From the NCBI RefSeq assembly GCF_902497625.1, contig NZ_CABVGX010000008.1:62001-126000 (forward strand): a DNA stretch of 64,000 nucleotides. Direction: 5' to 3'. A program made the position numbers and the translations under genes. Shown piece after piece: positions 17,673 to 26,574 of the stretch; the first letter of the stretch is position 1, and each line of letters opens with the position of its first letter. Source of the DNA: Pseudomonas fluorescens. GTDB lineage: Bacteria > Pseudomonadota > Gammaproteobacteria > Pseudomonadales > Pseudomonadaceae. The notes under the pieces were generated by a model that was not told the origin of the DNA, searched no databases, and saw only the letters and a list, made by a program, of their open reading frames with translations.

Positions 17673-19106
17673 TCAGCCCATCATGTCCTTGACCATGCGC
17701 TCCTGCTCCATCAGCTCGCGTTGACGCGCATCGATGCGTGAAGACAGCGGAAAGTTGGTGCCGGCCTTACGTTTGGCGAAGTCCAGTTGCTGGATCGCCT
17801 GGCGATAATCACCGACCAGCGCAAAGTACTCGGCACGGGCCTGATGCAGGCCGATGATATTGCCTGACAGGCCGCGTGTTTCCGCAACCATGTACCAGAC
17901 GTCCGGGTCATCCGGCCGGCTCTTGAGCAAGCTCTCCAGCGCTTTCTCGGCTTCCGGTGCACGGTTCTGCTTGAGCAGCAGATCCACCCGCACCGAATTC
18001 AACGGATAATTGCCTGGATACATCGTCAGCAAGCGGTCGACCCGTGATTGTGCATCGGGCAGACGGTTGTTGGTGATGTCGAGATCGACCTGCGCGAGGT
18101 TGTAGATAATCTCGTTGGGTGACTTGAGCAGCAGCGCCTTGAGGTTTTCTCGAGCTTCGTTCAACTGTCCGCCCTTGATCTGGGCGATGGCAAGGCCATA
18201 ACGGGCCACATCGTTTTTCGGGTTTTCATCGAGTTGCGCACGGAAGCGCTTGGCGCCCAGCCCCGGTGTTTCTTCGTAGATCAGTTGCACCCGCGCACGA
18301 ATCAACTGGTAGCGCACGGTGTCTTCGATGCCGCCTGACTTGGCCAATTCGGCGCGGTTGCGCGTGTCGGCTATTCGCGACTCGGTCACCGGGTGGGTCA
18401 GCAGAAATTCCGGCGGTTTGGCATCGAAGCGGTACTGACGGGACAATCGCTCGAACATGGTCGGCATCGAGCGCGGGTCATACCCGGCTTTTTCGAGGTT
18501 GAGGAGGCCGACACGATCCGCCTCCTGCTCGTTCTGGCGCGAGAAGCGTCGTTGTTCCTGGATGGCCGCTGCCTGCGAGCCGGCAATCGCTGCGATCCCG
18601 GCATCACCAGCACCGGCGGCAGCGATCACGATCCCGGCCAGCAGCGCAGCCATCATCGGCACCTGCATGCGCTGTTGCGCTTCAATGCCGCGGGCGAAGT
18701 GCCGTTGCGACAAGTGGGCCAGTTCATGAGCCATTACCGAGGCGTATTCGCCTTCGGTCTGGGCATTCAGGAACAGTCCGCCGTTGACCCCGATTATCCC
18801 GCCCGGCGCCGCAAACGCGTTCAGCTGCGGACTGTTGATCAGAATGAATTCGAGGCGTCGGTCATTGACCTGACTGGTCTCCACCAGTCGATAAACACTG
18901 GATTCGACATAGTCCTTGAGTTGCGGGTCGTTGAGTTGCGATACCTGACTGCGCAAAAGCGCCAGCCAGGCTCGACCCAGTTGATATTCCTGTTGCGGCG
19001 AGACGATGGCAGAACTGGCGTCGCCGAGTGACGGCAGGTCGTCGGCGAAGCTCGGTGAGGCGAGCAGGCAAGCGAGCGTCAGCAGGGTAGGGCGCAAAAA
19101 AGTCAT
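17673..19106 (-). CDS. Periplasmic M48 metalloprotease with TPR repeats (BepA/YfgC family)
   Basis: BepA-type proteins assist or degrade outer-membrane proteins during Bam/Lpt assembly. The 477-residue protein has a signal peptide (about residues 1-22, ending SFADD) and the zinc site MAHELAHLSQRHF (HExxH, near residue 125) with a downstream NEQEADRVGL glutamate. TPR-like helices fill residues 290-470 (PNEIIYNLAQVDLDI, DPDVWYMVAETRGL). The ATG at 19104-19106 puts the signal peptide first; a start 21 bases upstream is possible. It is convergent with mucD and divergent from the TusA-like gene. Confidence 0.92.
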   Translation of the reverse strand: MTFLRPTLLTLACLLASPSFADDLPSLGDASSAIVSPQQEYQLGRAWLALLRSQVSQLNDPQLKDYVESSVYRLVETSQVNDRRLEFILINSPQLNAFAAPGGIIGVNGGLFLNAQTEGEYASVMAHELAHLSQRHFARGIEAQQRMQVPMMAALLAGIVIAAAGAGDAGIAAIAGSQAAAIQEQRRFSRQNEQEADRVGLLNLEKAGYDPRSMPTMFERLSRQYRFDAKPPEFLLTHPVTESRIADTRNRAELAKSGGIEDTVRYQLIRARVQLIYEETPGLGAKRFRAQLDENPKNDVARYGLAIAQIKGGQLNEARENLKALLLKSPNEIIYNLAQVDLDITNNRLPDAQSRVDRLLTMYPGNYPLNSVRVDLLLKQNRAPEAEKALESLLKSRPDDPDVWYMVAETRGLSGNIIGLHQARAEYFALVGDYRQAIQQLDFAKRKAGTNFPLSSRIDARQRELMEQERMVKDMMG

Positions 19107-19203
19107 GCACAAAGCCTTAGTCGACAAAGACCTTACTGTAGCCGGACAGTACGCCCGGGACCAGATATTCTAAGCGCCTCGACCCCCGACCCGGAGTGAT
19201 TCA

Positions 19204-19443
19204 ATGACCGACGCTGTAGCCCATGACGCTGAACTCGACGCCAGCGGCCTGAATTGCCCACTGCCATTATTGAAGGCCAAGCTTGAACTCAATCGCTTGG
19301 CCAGCGGCGCGGTGCTCAAGGTTACCGCCACCGATGCGGGCTCCCAGCGCGACTTCCGCACCTTCGCCCGCCTGGCCGGTCATACGCTGCTGCGTGAAGA
19401 AGACGAGGCGGGCATCTACCGTTACTGGTTGAAAAAAGCCTGA
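19204..19443 (+). CDS. TusA-family sulfur carrier protein
   Basis: A 79-residue protein with the TusA/SirA signature ASGLNCPLPLLKAKLEL, in which Cys18 would carry a persulfide. Family members relay sulfur for tRNA thiolation, Fe-S or molybdenum cofactor chemistry. The gene in the same place in P. aeruginosa (PA1006, as I recall) is a persulfide carrier tied to molybdenum homeostasis and nitrate respiration, and the context here is the same. AGTGATTCA upstream is a poor ribosome site. It lies 31 bases before the PerM-like gene. Confidence 0.9.
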   Translation: MTDAVAHDAELDASGLNCPLPLLKAKLELNRLASGAVLKVTATDAGSQRDFRTFARLAGHTLLREEDEAGIYRYWLKKA

Positions 19444-19474
19444 GACCCGCAGCGTTCGTGAATAAGGATTATTG

Positions 19475-20545
19475 ATGTTCAAAGTATTACGCGACTGGAT
19501 CCAGCGCTATTTCTCCGATGAGGAGGCAGTGGTGCTGGCGGTCCTGCTGGTTCTGGCATTTACCGCCGTGCTGACCCTCGGCGGCATGCTGGCGCCTGTG
19601 CTTGCCGGAATGGTCCTTGCCTATCTGATGCAGGGTCTGGTGGTGACACTCGAGCGTCTGCGCATGCCGGGCGGCGTGGCGGTGGGCCTGGTGTTCGCAT
19701 TGTTCATGAGCGTGCTGATGGTGTTCATTGTGGTTGTGGTGCCGTTGCTGTGGCATCAGTTGATCACGCTGTTCAACGAATTGCCCGGGATGCTCGCCAA
19801 ATGGCAGTCGCTGTTGTTGCTGCTGCCCGAGCGTTACCCGCATCTGGTATCGGATGAACAGGTGCTGCGCGCCATCGAAGTGGCGAGGGGCGAGATCGGC
19901 AATTTTGGTCAATGGGCGCTGACGTTCTCACTGTCGAGCCTGCCGCTGCTGGTCAATATCATGATCTACCTCGTGCTGGTGCCGATCCTGGTGTTCTTCT
20001 TTCTCAAGGATCGGCAGATCATCGGCGAATGGGTGCGCGGGTATCTGCCGCGCGAGCGCGCGCTGATCACTCGGGTCGCGCATGAGATGAACCGGCAGAT
20101 TGCCAATTACATTCGCGGCAAAGTCATCGAAATCTTTATTTGTGGCGGGGCGACTTACATTGGTTTTGTGGTGCTCGGGCTCAACTATGCGGCGCTGTTG
20201 GCATTGCTGGTGGGCGTGTCGGTGGTGGTGCCCTATGTCGGCGCAGTGGTAGTGACCGTGCCGGTGCTGCTGATCGCGCTGTTCCAGTGGGGCTGGAGCG
20301 ATCAGTTCATTTATCTGATGGCGGTCTACGGAATCATTCAGGTGCTGGATGGCAACGTGCTGGTGCCGTTGCTGTTTTCGGAAGCGGTGAACCTGCACCC
20401 GGTCGCGATTATCTGCGCGGTGCTGTTGTTTGGCGGTTTGTGGGGGTTCTGGGGGGTGTTCTTTGCGATTCCGCTGGCGACCCTGTTCAAGGCTGTGCTT
20501 GATGCGTGGCCGCGCAAGGAACCGGTGGTGGCGCCGCTGCTGTAA
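19475..20545 (+). CDS. AI-2E/PerM family transporter
   Basis: A 356-residue inner-membrane protein of the AI-2E (TqsA/PerM) family, exporters or permeases of mostly unknown substrate. It has the usual helix pairs near the N-terminus (about residues 20-60 and 68-90), and a central cluster from about 155. The conserved C-terminal stretch VVPYVGAVVVTVPVLLIAL and PLLFSEAVNLHPVAIICAVL marks the family. The start used is the ATG at 19475; a TTG just before it is in frame. AAGGATTATT precedes it. It is probably cotranscribed with the TusA-like gene. Confidence 0.9.
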   Translation: MFKVLRDWIQRYFSDEEAVVLAVLLVLAFTAVLTLGGMLAPVLAGMVLAYLMQGLVVTLERLRMPGGVAVGLVFALFMSVLMVFIVVVVPLLWHQLITLFNELPGMLAKWQSLLLLLPERYPHLVSDEQVLRAIEVARGEIGNFGQWALTFSLSSLPLLVNIMIYLVLVPILVFFFLKDRQIIGEWVRGYLPRERALITRVAHEMNRQIANYIRGKVIEIFICGGATYIGFVVLGLNYAALLALLVGVSVVVPYVGAVVVTVPVLLIALFQWGWSDQFIYLMAVYGIIQVLDGNVLVPLLFSEAVNLHPVAIICAVLLFGGLWGFWGVFFAIPLATLFKAVLDAWPRKEPVVAPLL

Positions 20546-20577
20546 GGTCAGGATTCTGCGGTGAGGCCTATGGCCTC

Positions 20578-20660
20578 TTCGCCAGCAGGCTGGCTCCCAC
20601 ATGAATCGCGTCTGTCTGGATAACGCGGTCAACTGTGGGAGCCAGCCTGCTGGCGATAGC
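20578..20660. repeat. REPIN doublet
   Basis: Inverted copies of CGCCAGCAGGCTGGCTCCCA, about 35 bases apart, lie between the convergent perM-like and bcp genes. They are the same type as the 95-bp array at 49211. Confidence 0.85.
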
Positions 20661-20681
20661 GTCCGAGAGGGCGCTACAGAA

Positions 20682-21155
20682 TCAAGCCTTATCCAGCGCC
20701 TGAGCCGCCGCCAACACTGCATCCACATGCCCCGGCACTTTCACGCCACGCCATTCCTGGCGCAGCAAGCCATCCTTGTCGATGAGGAATGTGCTGCGAT
20801 CAACGCCCATATATTCCTTGCCATACAACTTCTTCAGCTTGATCACATCGAACAACTGACACAGCGCTTCTTCTTTGTCGCTGATCAATTCAAATGTGAA
20901 CGCCTGCTTGGCCTTGAAGTTCTCATGGGACTTGAGGCTGTCGCGAGAAACGCCGAAAACTTCGGTGTTCGCCGCTTTGAACGCGTCCAGATGATCGCGA
21001 AAACCCTGACCCTGGGTCGTGCAACCCGGCGTGCTGTCCTTCGGATAAAAGTAGATCACCACCTGCTTGCCTTTGAGGCTCGCGAGGCTGACGGTCTGCC
21101 CGCTGGTGGCAGGTGCTTCAAAGTCGGCAACCGGTTGGTCGATGGCAACGGCCAT
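20682..21155 (-). CDS. bcp: Thioredoxin-dependent peroxiredoxin Bcp/PrxQ
   Basis: Bcp reduces organic and hydrogen peroxides with thioredoxin. The 157-residue protein has the peroxidatic Cys45 in KDSTPGCTTQGQGFRD. In E. coli Bcp the resolving Cys is five residues later; here position 50 is Gln, so the protein is either 1-Cys-like or resolves through another Cys (one lies near residue 97, EALCQLFDV). The gene is 10 bases downstream of gcvR on the same strand, so the two are likely cotranscribed. Confidence 0.94.
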   Translation of the reverse strand: MAVAIDQPVADFEAPATSGQTVSLASLKGKQVVIYFYPKDSTPGCTTQGQGFRDHLDAFKAANTEVFGVSRDSLKSHENFKAKQAFTFELISDKEEALCQLFDVIKLKKLYGKEYMGVDRSTFLIDKDGLLRQEWRGVKVPGHVDAVLAAAQALDKA

Positions 21156-21165
21156 TAAAGCTTCC

Positions 21166-21726
21166 TTACATTGGGTTCTGTGGGCGCCACGGTTCGATCA
21201 GCGCGTCAAGGTTCAGCGCGTCGGCGAAATCCAGGAACTGATCGCGCAGCCAGCTGATCTGCACGCCCGCCGGCAACGTCACGGTAAACGTGGCGTTGAG
21301 CATGGTGCCGCCGGTTTGCGGCGCCTGATAAGTGTCGCAGGTCAGATTTTCCAGTTCGACGTTATGGTCCATGAAAAACTGACACAGCTCGTTGATGATG
21401 TCCGAGCGGTAGGCCGAGCTGACGTAGGCGACGTAAGGCAGTGCCTGAGGACGATTTTCCAGGGCTGCGCTGCGTACCACGTTGACGGTGAAAGCGTGTT
21501 TCTTGGCCAGGGTCGGCAGGCTGCCTTCAAGGCGCGCCAGCGCGTCCCAGCTTCCTGAAATCTCCAGGACCAGCGCACTGCACTCGCCATGACGGGTCAG
21601 GCGGGAAGTGACAACGGCGCAGCGGTTTTCATGGCTGGCGCGGCACAGGACGTTAGTCAGCTCCATGGGGTTGGCGCCGAGGGCACTGATGACAAGGAAT
21701 TGTTCGCGGACTGTGGGGGTGGACAT
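21166..21726 (-). CDS. gcvR: Glycine cleavage system regulator GcvR (two ACT domains)
   Basis: A 186-residue ACT-domain protein. In E. coli GcvR binds glycine and inhibits the activator GcvA. The N-terminal FLVISALGANPMELTNVLCRA and the central RSDIINELCQFFMDHNVELENL are the openings of two ACT domains (about residues 9-85 and 95-180). No DNA-binding region is present, so it acts through protein contact. It lies divergent from dapA, as in the usual Pseudomonas order. Confidence 0.92.
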   Translation of the reverse strand: MSTPTVREQFLVISALGANPMELTNVLCRASHENRCAVVTSRLTRHGECSALVLEISGSWDALARLEGSLPTLAKKHAFTVNVVRSAALENRPQALPYVAYVSSAYRSDIINELCQFFMDHNVELENLTCDTYQAPQTGGTMLNATFTVTLPAGVQISWLRDQFLDFADALNLDALIEPWRPQNPM

Positions 21727-22053
21727 GCAGCATTCCTAAAGCGATGAGCGGTCGGTAGATGAGGAGCATCGGTTGCCGGGGAACGCCTGCGCAGGTCCGA
21801 GCAGAAAACCCCGGTCGTGCATCGTGACTTGCTCCAATAATGGCAGGAGCGCGCTGATACGACGCTGGCACGGGGCCTGGAAGACCAAAAAGGGAGGCTG
21901 TAAACCGACTAACACGCTGATCAGTACCGATCAAAGTCTGAAGGGTAGCGAAAAGCAACGCCGAGGGGAATGGCGGCGGCGCAGTACTTTGCTTGTGCAA
22001 GCATCTTGGCGCCAGTACCATTACCGCTCTCTTTTTCCGGCAGGAGCGGTTTC
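21727..22053. other. gcvR/dapA divergent intergenic region
   Basis: This 327-base gap should hold both promoters. I see no clear hairpin, operator or small gene in it; the open frame that enters dapA from 21970 lacks a ribosome site, while GGAGCGGTTTC precedes the dapA ATG. Confidence 0.5.
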
Positions 22054-22932
22054 ATGATTGCGGGCAGTATGGTGGCACTGGTCACTCCCATGGATGCACA
22101 AGGGTGTCTTGACTGGGACAGCCTCAGCAAACTCGTGGACTTCCACCTTGAAAACGGCACCCATGCCATCGTCGCGGTCGGCACCACTGGCGAGTCGGCA
22201 ACTCTTGATGTGCAAGAGCACATTGAAGTCATCCGCGCCGTGGTCAAACAGGTCAACGGGCGTATTCCGGTCATCGCCGGCACCGGTGCCAATTCGACCC
22301 GCGAAGCCGTCGAGCTGACCCGCAACGCCAAGGAAGCCGGGGCTGACGCTTGCCTGCTGGTTGTTCCTTATTACAACAAACCCACTCAGGAAGGTTTGTA
22401 CCAGCACTTCAAGCACATCGCTGAAGCGGTCGACATTCCACAGATTCTCTACAACGTTCCCGGCCGCACCTCCTGCGACATGCAGGCCGAGACCGTGATT
22501 CGCCTGTCCACCGTGCCGAACATCATCGGTATCAAGGAAGCCACCGGCGACCTGAAGCGTGCCAAGGCAATCATCGATGGCGTGAGCAAGGATTTCATCG
22601 TGCTGTCCGGCGATGATCCGACCGCTGTCGAACTGATCCTGCTGGGTGGCAAGGGCAACATTTCCGTCACCGCCAACGTCGCTCCGCGCGAAATGGCCGA
22701 CCTGTGCGAGGCCGCGCTCAAGGGCGACGCCGATACCGCGCGGGCCATAAACGAAAAACTGATGCCGCTGCACAAAGACCTGTTCATCGAAGCCAACCCG
22801 ATTCCGGTGAAATGGGCTTTGGTCGAAATGGGCCTGATGCACGAAGGCATTCGCCTGCCGCTGACCTGGCTGAGCGCACCTTGTCATGAAACGCTTCGCA
22901 CGGCCCTGCGCCAGTGCAGCGTCCTGGTTTAA
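22054..22932 (+). CDS. dapA: 4-hydroxy-tetrahydrodipicolinate synthase
   Basis: DapA condenses pyruvate with aspartate semialdehyde, the first committed step to diaminopimelate and lysine. The 292-residue (beta/alpha)8 protein has the Schiff-base Lys161 ([10 protein letters not shown]), the catalytic Tyr of [10 protein letters not shown] near residue 133, and the GTTGESATL pyruvate loop at 43-51. The ATG at 22054 follows CAGGAGC; the N-terminus [12 protein letters not shown] fits the family. It lies 17 bases before bamC. Confidence 0.98.
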   Translation: MIAGSMVALVTPMDAQGCLDWDSLSKLVDFHLENGTHAIVAVGTTGESATLDVQEHIEVIRAVVKQVNGRIPVIAGTGANSTREAVELTRNAKEAGADACLLVVPYYNKPTQEGLYQHFKHIAEAVDIPQILYNVPGRTSCDMQAETVIRLSTVPNIIGIKEATGDLKRAKAIIDGVSKDFIVLSGDDPTAVELILLGGKGNISVTANVAPREMADLCEAALKGDADTARAINEKLMPLHKDLFIEANPIPVKWALVEMGLMHEGIRLPLTWLSAPCHETLRTALRQCSVLV

Positions 22933-22949
22933 TTGAGGAAATACGACGC

Positions 22950-24065
22950 ATGAAGCGATTGGCCGGACTTTCCGCACTTGCCTTGATTATCTCCAGCACC
23001 AGTGGCTGCGGATGGGTCTGGGGCCCGGAAGGTTATTTCCGTGACCGTGGTAGCGACTACCTGGAAGCGCAACAGACTGCACCCATGCAATTGCCGACGG
23101 ACGTGAGCACAGCCAAACGTCTGGATCCATTGTTGCCGATCCCGCGCAACGTGGCCGACGACAGCGTCAAGGGTGAATACATTGTGCCGCGTCCGCAGCC
23201 GATGACCGCAGGCGCCGACGCCAGCGCCTACTCGCTGCAGAAGAGCGGTGATACTCGCTGGATCGTCGCGCAAAATCCTCCTGCCGAAATCTGGCCAGTG
23301 GCTGTGCAATTCTTCCAGGACAACGGCTTCCGTCTGGATGAGCAGCGCCCGCAGACCGGGGAATTCACCACCACCTGGCAGCACTCTGACGAGCTGTCCG
23401 CCGCCATGGCCAAGCGCCTGGGCGCCGCCGGCGTCAGCAGCGACAGCGAAGTGCGGGCTCGTGTTCGCATCGAGCCGGGTGTGCAGCGCAACACCAGTGA
23501 AATCTACGTGGTGACCGCCGAACGTCCCGCCGGCAGCACGGCCGATGTCGCCTTCACCAACCGTTCGGTCAACACCGGCCTCGACGCGGCACTGGTCGAC
23601 GACATGCTCGCGAGCATGAGCAGTACCTCCGAGCAGGGCGGTTCGGTGTCGATGCTGGCTTCGCGTGATTTCGATACGCCAAGTCGTGTCAGCCTGAGCG
23701 AAGACGGCAGCGGCAACCCGGTTCTGAACGTCGGTCCTGATCTGGATCGCGCCTGGTCGAGCGTGGGTCGTGCACTGGAACAGGGTGAATGGCGCGTTGA
23801 AGACATCAACCGCAGCCTGGGTCTGTACTACATCAACCTCGCCGAAAAAGCCGAGAAAGCCGACGACAAACCCGGCTTCTTCAGCAGCCTGTTTGGCAGT
23901 GCGCCGAACAAGGAAGAAGTTGAAGCGCGCGCCGAGCGTTATCAGGTTCGCCTGAGCAAGGTGGGTGAAAACGTCCAGGTCACCGTCGAGAAAAACATCA
24001 ACACCGTGGCGCCGGCTGACGTAGCGCGCAAAGTGTTGAGCGTGATTCAGGACAATCTGGGCTGA
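22950..24065 (+). CDS. bamC: Outer membrane assembly lipoprotein BamC
   Basis: BamC is a lipoprotein of the BAM complex that inserts beta-barrels into the outer membrane. The 371-residue protein begins with a lipoprotein signal (KRLAGLSALALIISSTSGC, lipidated Cys near residue 20). An unstructured stretch with two helix-grip domains follows (about 95-215 and 245-365). The ATG at 22950 lies after GAGGAAATACGACGC. Position directly after dapA is conserved in gammaproteobacteria (dapA-nlpB). Confidence 0.93.
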   Translation: MKRLAGLSALALIISSTSGCGWVWGPEGYFRDRGSDYLEAQQTAPMQLPTDVSTAKRLDPLLPIPRNVADDSVKGEYIVPRPQPMTAGADASAYSLQKSGDTRWIVAQNPPAEIWPVAVQFFQDNGFRLDEQRPQTGEFTTTWQHSDELSAAMAKRLGAAGVSSDSEVRARVRIEPGVQRNTSEIYVVTAERPAGSTADVAFTNRSVNTGLDAALVDDMLASMSSTSEQGGSVSMLASRDFDTPSRVSLSEDGSGNPVLNVGPDLDRAWSSVGRALEQGEWRVEDINRSLGLYYINLAEKAEKADDKPGFFSSLFGSAPNKEEVEARAERYQVRLSKVGENVQVTVEKNINTVAPADVARKVLSVIQDNLG

Positions 24066-24069
24066 TCAC

Positions 24070-24828
24070 ATGCGTTTTGCCGTTCTCGGCAGCGGTAGCC
24101 AAGGGAATGGCACGCTGATAGCCAGTGCTGATACGTACGTGCTGGTGGATTGTGGATTCTCCCTGCGGGAAACCGAAAAACGCTTGCTGCGCCTGGGTGT
24201 TCACCCTGCGCAGTTGAGCGCGATACTCGTGACCCACGAGCATGCCGATCACGTGCATGGCGTGGGCTTACTGTCTCGGCGCTACAATCTGCCTGTGTAT
24301 CTCAGCCGCGGCACCCTGCGCGGGATGCGCAAACCGATTGAACCGGCCGGCCTGCTCGCAGGCGGCGAGCAACTTCAGATCGGCAGCCTGGACATCGGCG
24401 TCATTGCGGTGGCCCATGATGCACAGGAGCCGACGCAATATGTGTTCAGTGACGGTGAGCGGCGCTTCGGCCTGCTGACTGATCTCGGCTCTTATTGCGA
24501 CAGAGTGTTAAACGGCTATCGTGACCTCGATGCGTTGATGATCGAGTCCAACCATTGCCGTGACATGCTGGCGCGCGGTCATTACCCCTACTTTCTCAAG
24601 CAGCGGGTGGGCGGTGAACACGGACATCTGAACAACCATCAGGCAGCATTCCTGGTGGCCGAGTTGGGCTGGCAAGGCCTGCAACACCTGGTCCTGGCCC
24701 ACCTGAGCAGCAAGAACAACCTGCCGCAGCTGGCCCGGCAATGTTTTGTCGACACCCTCGGGTGCGACCCGGACTGGCTGCAACTGGCCGATCAAGATTC
24801 AGGGCTCGACTGGCGCCACATCGCCTAG
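24070..24828 (+). CDS. MBL-fold metallo-hydrolase (YycJ-like)
   Basis: A 252-residue metallo-beta-lactamase-fold protein with the metal site THEHADHVHG (His56, His58, Asp60, His61), a downstream Asp in LLTDLGSYCD and His in SNHCRDML. It resembles the YycJ/WalJ-type or RNase-J-like hydrolases, which act on nucleic acids, but the substrate cannot be told from sequence. It begins 4 bases after bamC stops and is followed by purC after 28 bases, so it is likely part of the dapA-bamC-purC transcription unit. Confidence 0.9.
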   Translation: MRFAVLGSGSQGNGTLIASADTYVLVDCGFSLRETEKRLLRLGVHPAQLSAILVTHEHADHVHGVGLLSRRYNLPVYLSRGTLRGMRKPIEPAGLLAGGEQLQIGSLDIGVIAVAHDAQEPTQYVFSDGERRFGLLTDLGSYCDRVLNGYRDLDALMIESNHCRDMLARGHYPYFLKQRVGGEHGHLNNHQAAFLVAELGWQGLQHLVLAHLSSKNNLPQLARQCFVDTLGCDPDWLQLADQDSGLDWRHIA

Positions 24829-24856
24829 CCCACCTACTTAGCAAGCGGAGCCCATC

Positions 24857-25570
24857 ATGGAAAAACGTGAAGAACTCTACCGCGGCAAAGCCAAATCGGT
24901 TTACACCACCGACGACGCTGACCGCTTGATCCTGCTGTTTCGCAACGACACCTCGGCGTTCGACGGCAAACGCATCGAGCAGCTCGATCGCAAAGGCATG
25001 GTGAACAACAAGTTCAACGCCTTCATCATGCAGAAACTCGAAGCCGCCGGCGTACCGACCCAGTTCGATAAATTGCTGGGCGACAACGAATGCCTGGTGA
25101 AAAAACTCGACATGATCCCGGTCGAATGCGTTGTACGTAATTACGCAGCGGGCAGCCTGGTCAAGCGCCTGGGCGTTGAAGAAGGCATCAAGCTCAACCC
25201 TTACACCTTCGAGCTGTTCCTGAAGGACGACGCCAAGGGCGACCCGTTCATCAACGAATCTCACGTCGTGGCGTTCGGTTGGGGCACTGCCGAGCAGCTC
25301 GTGCGCATGAAAGAACTGTCGCTCAAGGTCAACGAAGTACTGAGCAAACTGTTCGACGACGCCGGCCTGCTGCTGGTCGACTTCAAGCTTGAGTTCGGCG
25401 TGTTCTCGGACGGCTCTATCGTCCTGGGTGACGAGTTCAGCCCGGACGGCTGCCGTCTGTGGGACAAGGCCACCGGCAAGAAAATGGACAAGGACCGCTT
25501 CCGTCAGGGCCTCGGTGACGTCATCGAAGCCTACGAAGAAGTCGCCAATCGTCTGGGCGTACCGCTTTAA
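24857..25570 (+). CDS. purC: Phosphoribosylaminoimidazole-succinocarboxamide synthase
   Basis: PurC joins aspartate to CAIR in purine synthesis using ATP. The 237-residue length is normal. Motifs include [13 protein letters not shown] (nucleotide loop, about residues 8-20), [15 protein letters not shown] (about 93-107), [11 protein letters not shown] and [12 protein letters not shown] (about 170-200). It precedes tRNA-Ser by 83 bases. Confidence 0.98.
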   Translation: MEKREELYRGKAKSVYTTDDADRLILLFRNDTSAFDGKRIEQLDRKGMVNNKFNAFIMQKLEAAGVPTQFDKLLGDNECLVKKLDMIPVECVVRNYAAGSLVKRLGVEEGIKLNPYTFELFLKDDAKGDPFINESHVVAFGWGTAEQLVRMKELSLKVNEVLSKLFDDAGLLLVDFKLEFGVFSDGSIVLGDEFSPDGCRLWDKATGKKMDKDRFRQGLGDVIEAYEEVANRLGVPL

Positions 25571-25653
25571 TCGACGCAAGCATCTGATAGCACAGAAATA
25601 TTTCGCTCAGGGGGTTCGCTTCCGGCAAAAGTGTTGTTATGATGCGCGCCGTT

Positions 25654-25743
25654 GGAGAGATGCCAGAGTGGCCGAATGGGACGGATTCGAAATCCGTTGT
25701 ACCTTCACCGGTACCTAGGGTTCGAATCCCTATCTCTCCGCCA
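25654..25743 (+). tRNA. tRNA-Ser (anticodon CGA)
   Basis: A 90-base class II tRNA with encoded CCA. The acceptor arm GGAGAGA pairs with TCTCTCC. The anticodon arm ACGGA-TTCGAAA-TCCGT gives anticodon CGA, a long variable arm ACCTTCACCGGT follows, and the T-arm is AGGGTTCGAATCCCT. The discriminator is G, as for tRNA-Ser. The last 18 bases recur at 34479-34496, so this gene is the insertion target of the neighbouring island and stays intact after insertion. Confidence 0.97.
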
Positions 25744-25744
25744 T
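25727..25744 (+). repeat. attL-like direct repeat (3' end of tRNA-Ser)
   Basis: TCCCTATCTCTCCGCCAT is identical at 25727-25744 and 34479-34496. The two copies bracket about 8.7 kb that contains a tyrosine integrase gene at the far end, which is the usual sign of site-specific integration into a tRNA gene. Confidence 0.88.
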
Positions 25745-25750
25745 TATTTG

Positions 25751-25786
25751 AAAAGCCTCGTAAGTCTTTGATTTGCGGGGCTTTTT
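25751..25786 (+). terminator. Terminator after tRNA-Ser
   Basis: AAAAGCCTCG pairs imperfectly with the CGGGGCTTTTTT that follows a 16-base loop. It lies just inside the island boundary, so it was probably brought by the element to end tRNA transcription. Confidence 0.65.
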
Positions 25787-25947
25787 TGTGTCTGTTGTTT
25801 TTGTTGTTTGACCACTCAGTTTGACCACTCAATCTGTCCCCATTTTTCCTTCCGTCACGGGCTTTGTAAACTTATCCCCTGTGTGGCACTGTGCTATCGA
25901 GTGTCTATGCGGCACTGCACTGTTAAACCAAGCTAAGGAGAAGCCGG

Positions 25948-26271
25948 GTGGTAGACACAAATGAAGTTTCGGTGAGCATGTCCTACGTTTACTACAAGGG
26001 TGAGGAAGGGCCAGTAGACGGGAAGGTGGATATTTTGCAAAGGATGCAGTTCGACCCTCAGTACGTGCAGGGTGTGGTGGCGAAGGAGATTGCAAAGATG
26101 CTCAAGGAGCACGGCAAATTTGTGTGGCGTAATGGGCAGCCTATCGTCGGCGGAACCGATAAAGTCGATAAGTCTACTAGTGTAGATATTGTTGTCGATG
26201 GATCATTCGAAACATTTACACTTCAAGCCTTTGACGCTGGCACGCCAAATCCCCATCTCAAAAATATGTGA
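25948..26271 (+). CDS. Hypothetical protein, first island gene
   Basis: A 107-residue protein that I do not recognise. It starts at GTG 25948 with AAGGAGAAGCC upstream, a good ribosome site. It is soluble, mixed alpha/beta by appearance (VSVSMSYVYY, then QYVQGVVAKEIAKMLKEHG), with no Cys or metal motif. It stands alone, facing away from the tRNA, with 300 bases of apparently empty DNA after it. The regular start and codon use favour a real gene. Confidence 0.6.
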   Translation: MVDTNEVSVSMSYVYYKGEEGPVDGKVDILQRMQFDPQYVQGVVAKEIAKMLKEHGKFVWRNGQPIVGGTDKVDKSTSVDIVVDGSFETFTLQAFDAGTPNPHLKNM

Positions 26272-26574
26272 AGGTTGGGGTAATGGATTGTTTCAGCAGG
26301 CGTTGACCGCGTCAGCCGCATCAGCCCAATTCTACCTAATTTAGAATCTCGATTTCGAGGTGTAGCAGTATTTTGATGGTGCTGGAATCCGTGGATATTG
26401 ATCGCTGCGGTTCGACACGCCAGACTTCCCAAAATACCGTACCGTCCGATCTTCTAGGAATCCACTGATCAGCGTGCGCAGGATTGCGTACAGGACGTGT
26501 CGGCTGAACACGACACTCTCAGCACGCCCGAAGCCTTGACGTTGCTTCCATAGGATTGCAGGAGATTTGCAGGC
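26272..26574. other. Island intergenic region without recognised content
   Basis: Between the 107-residue hypothetical gene and the convergent serine recombinase gene I see no coding frame with a start signal and no clear terminator. Confidence 0.4.
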
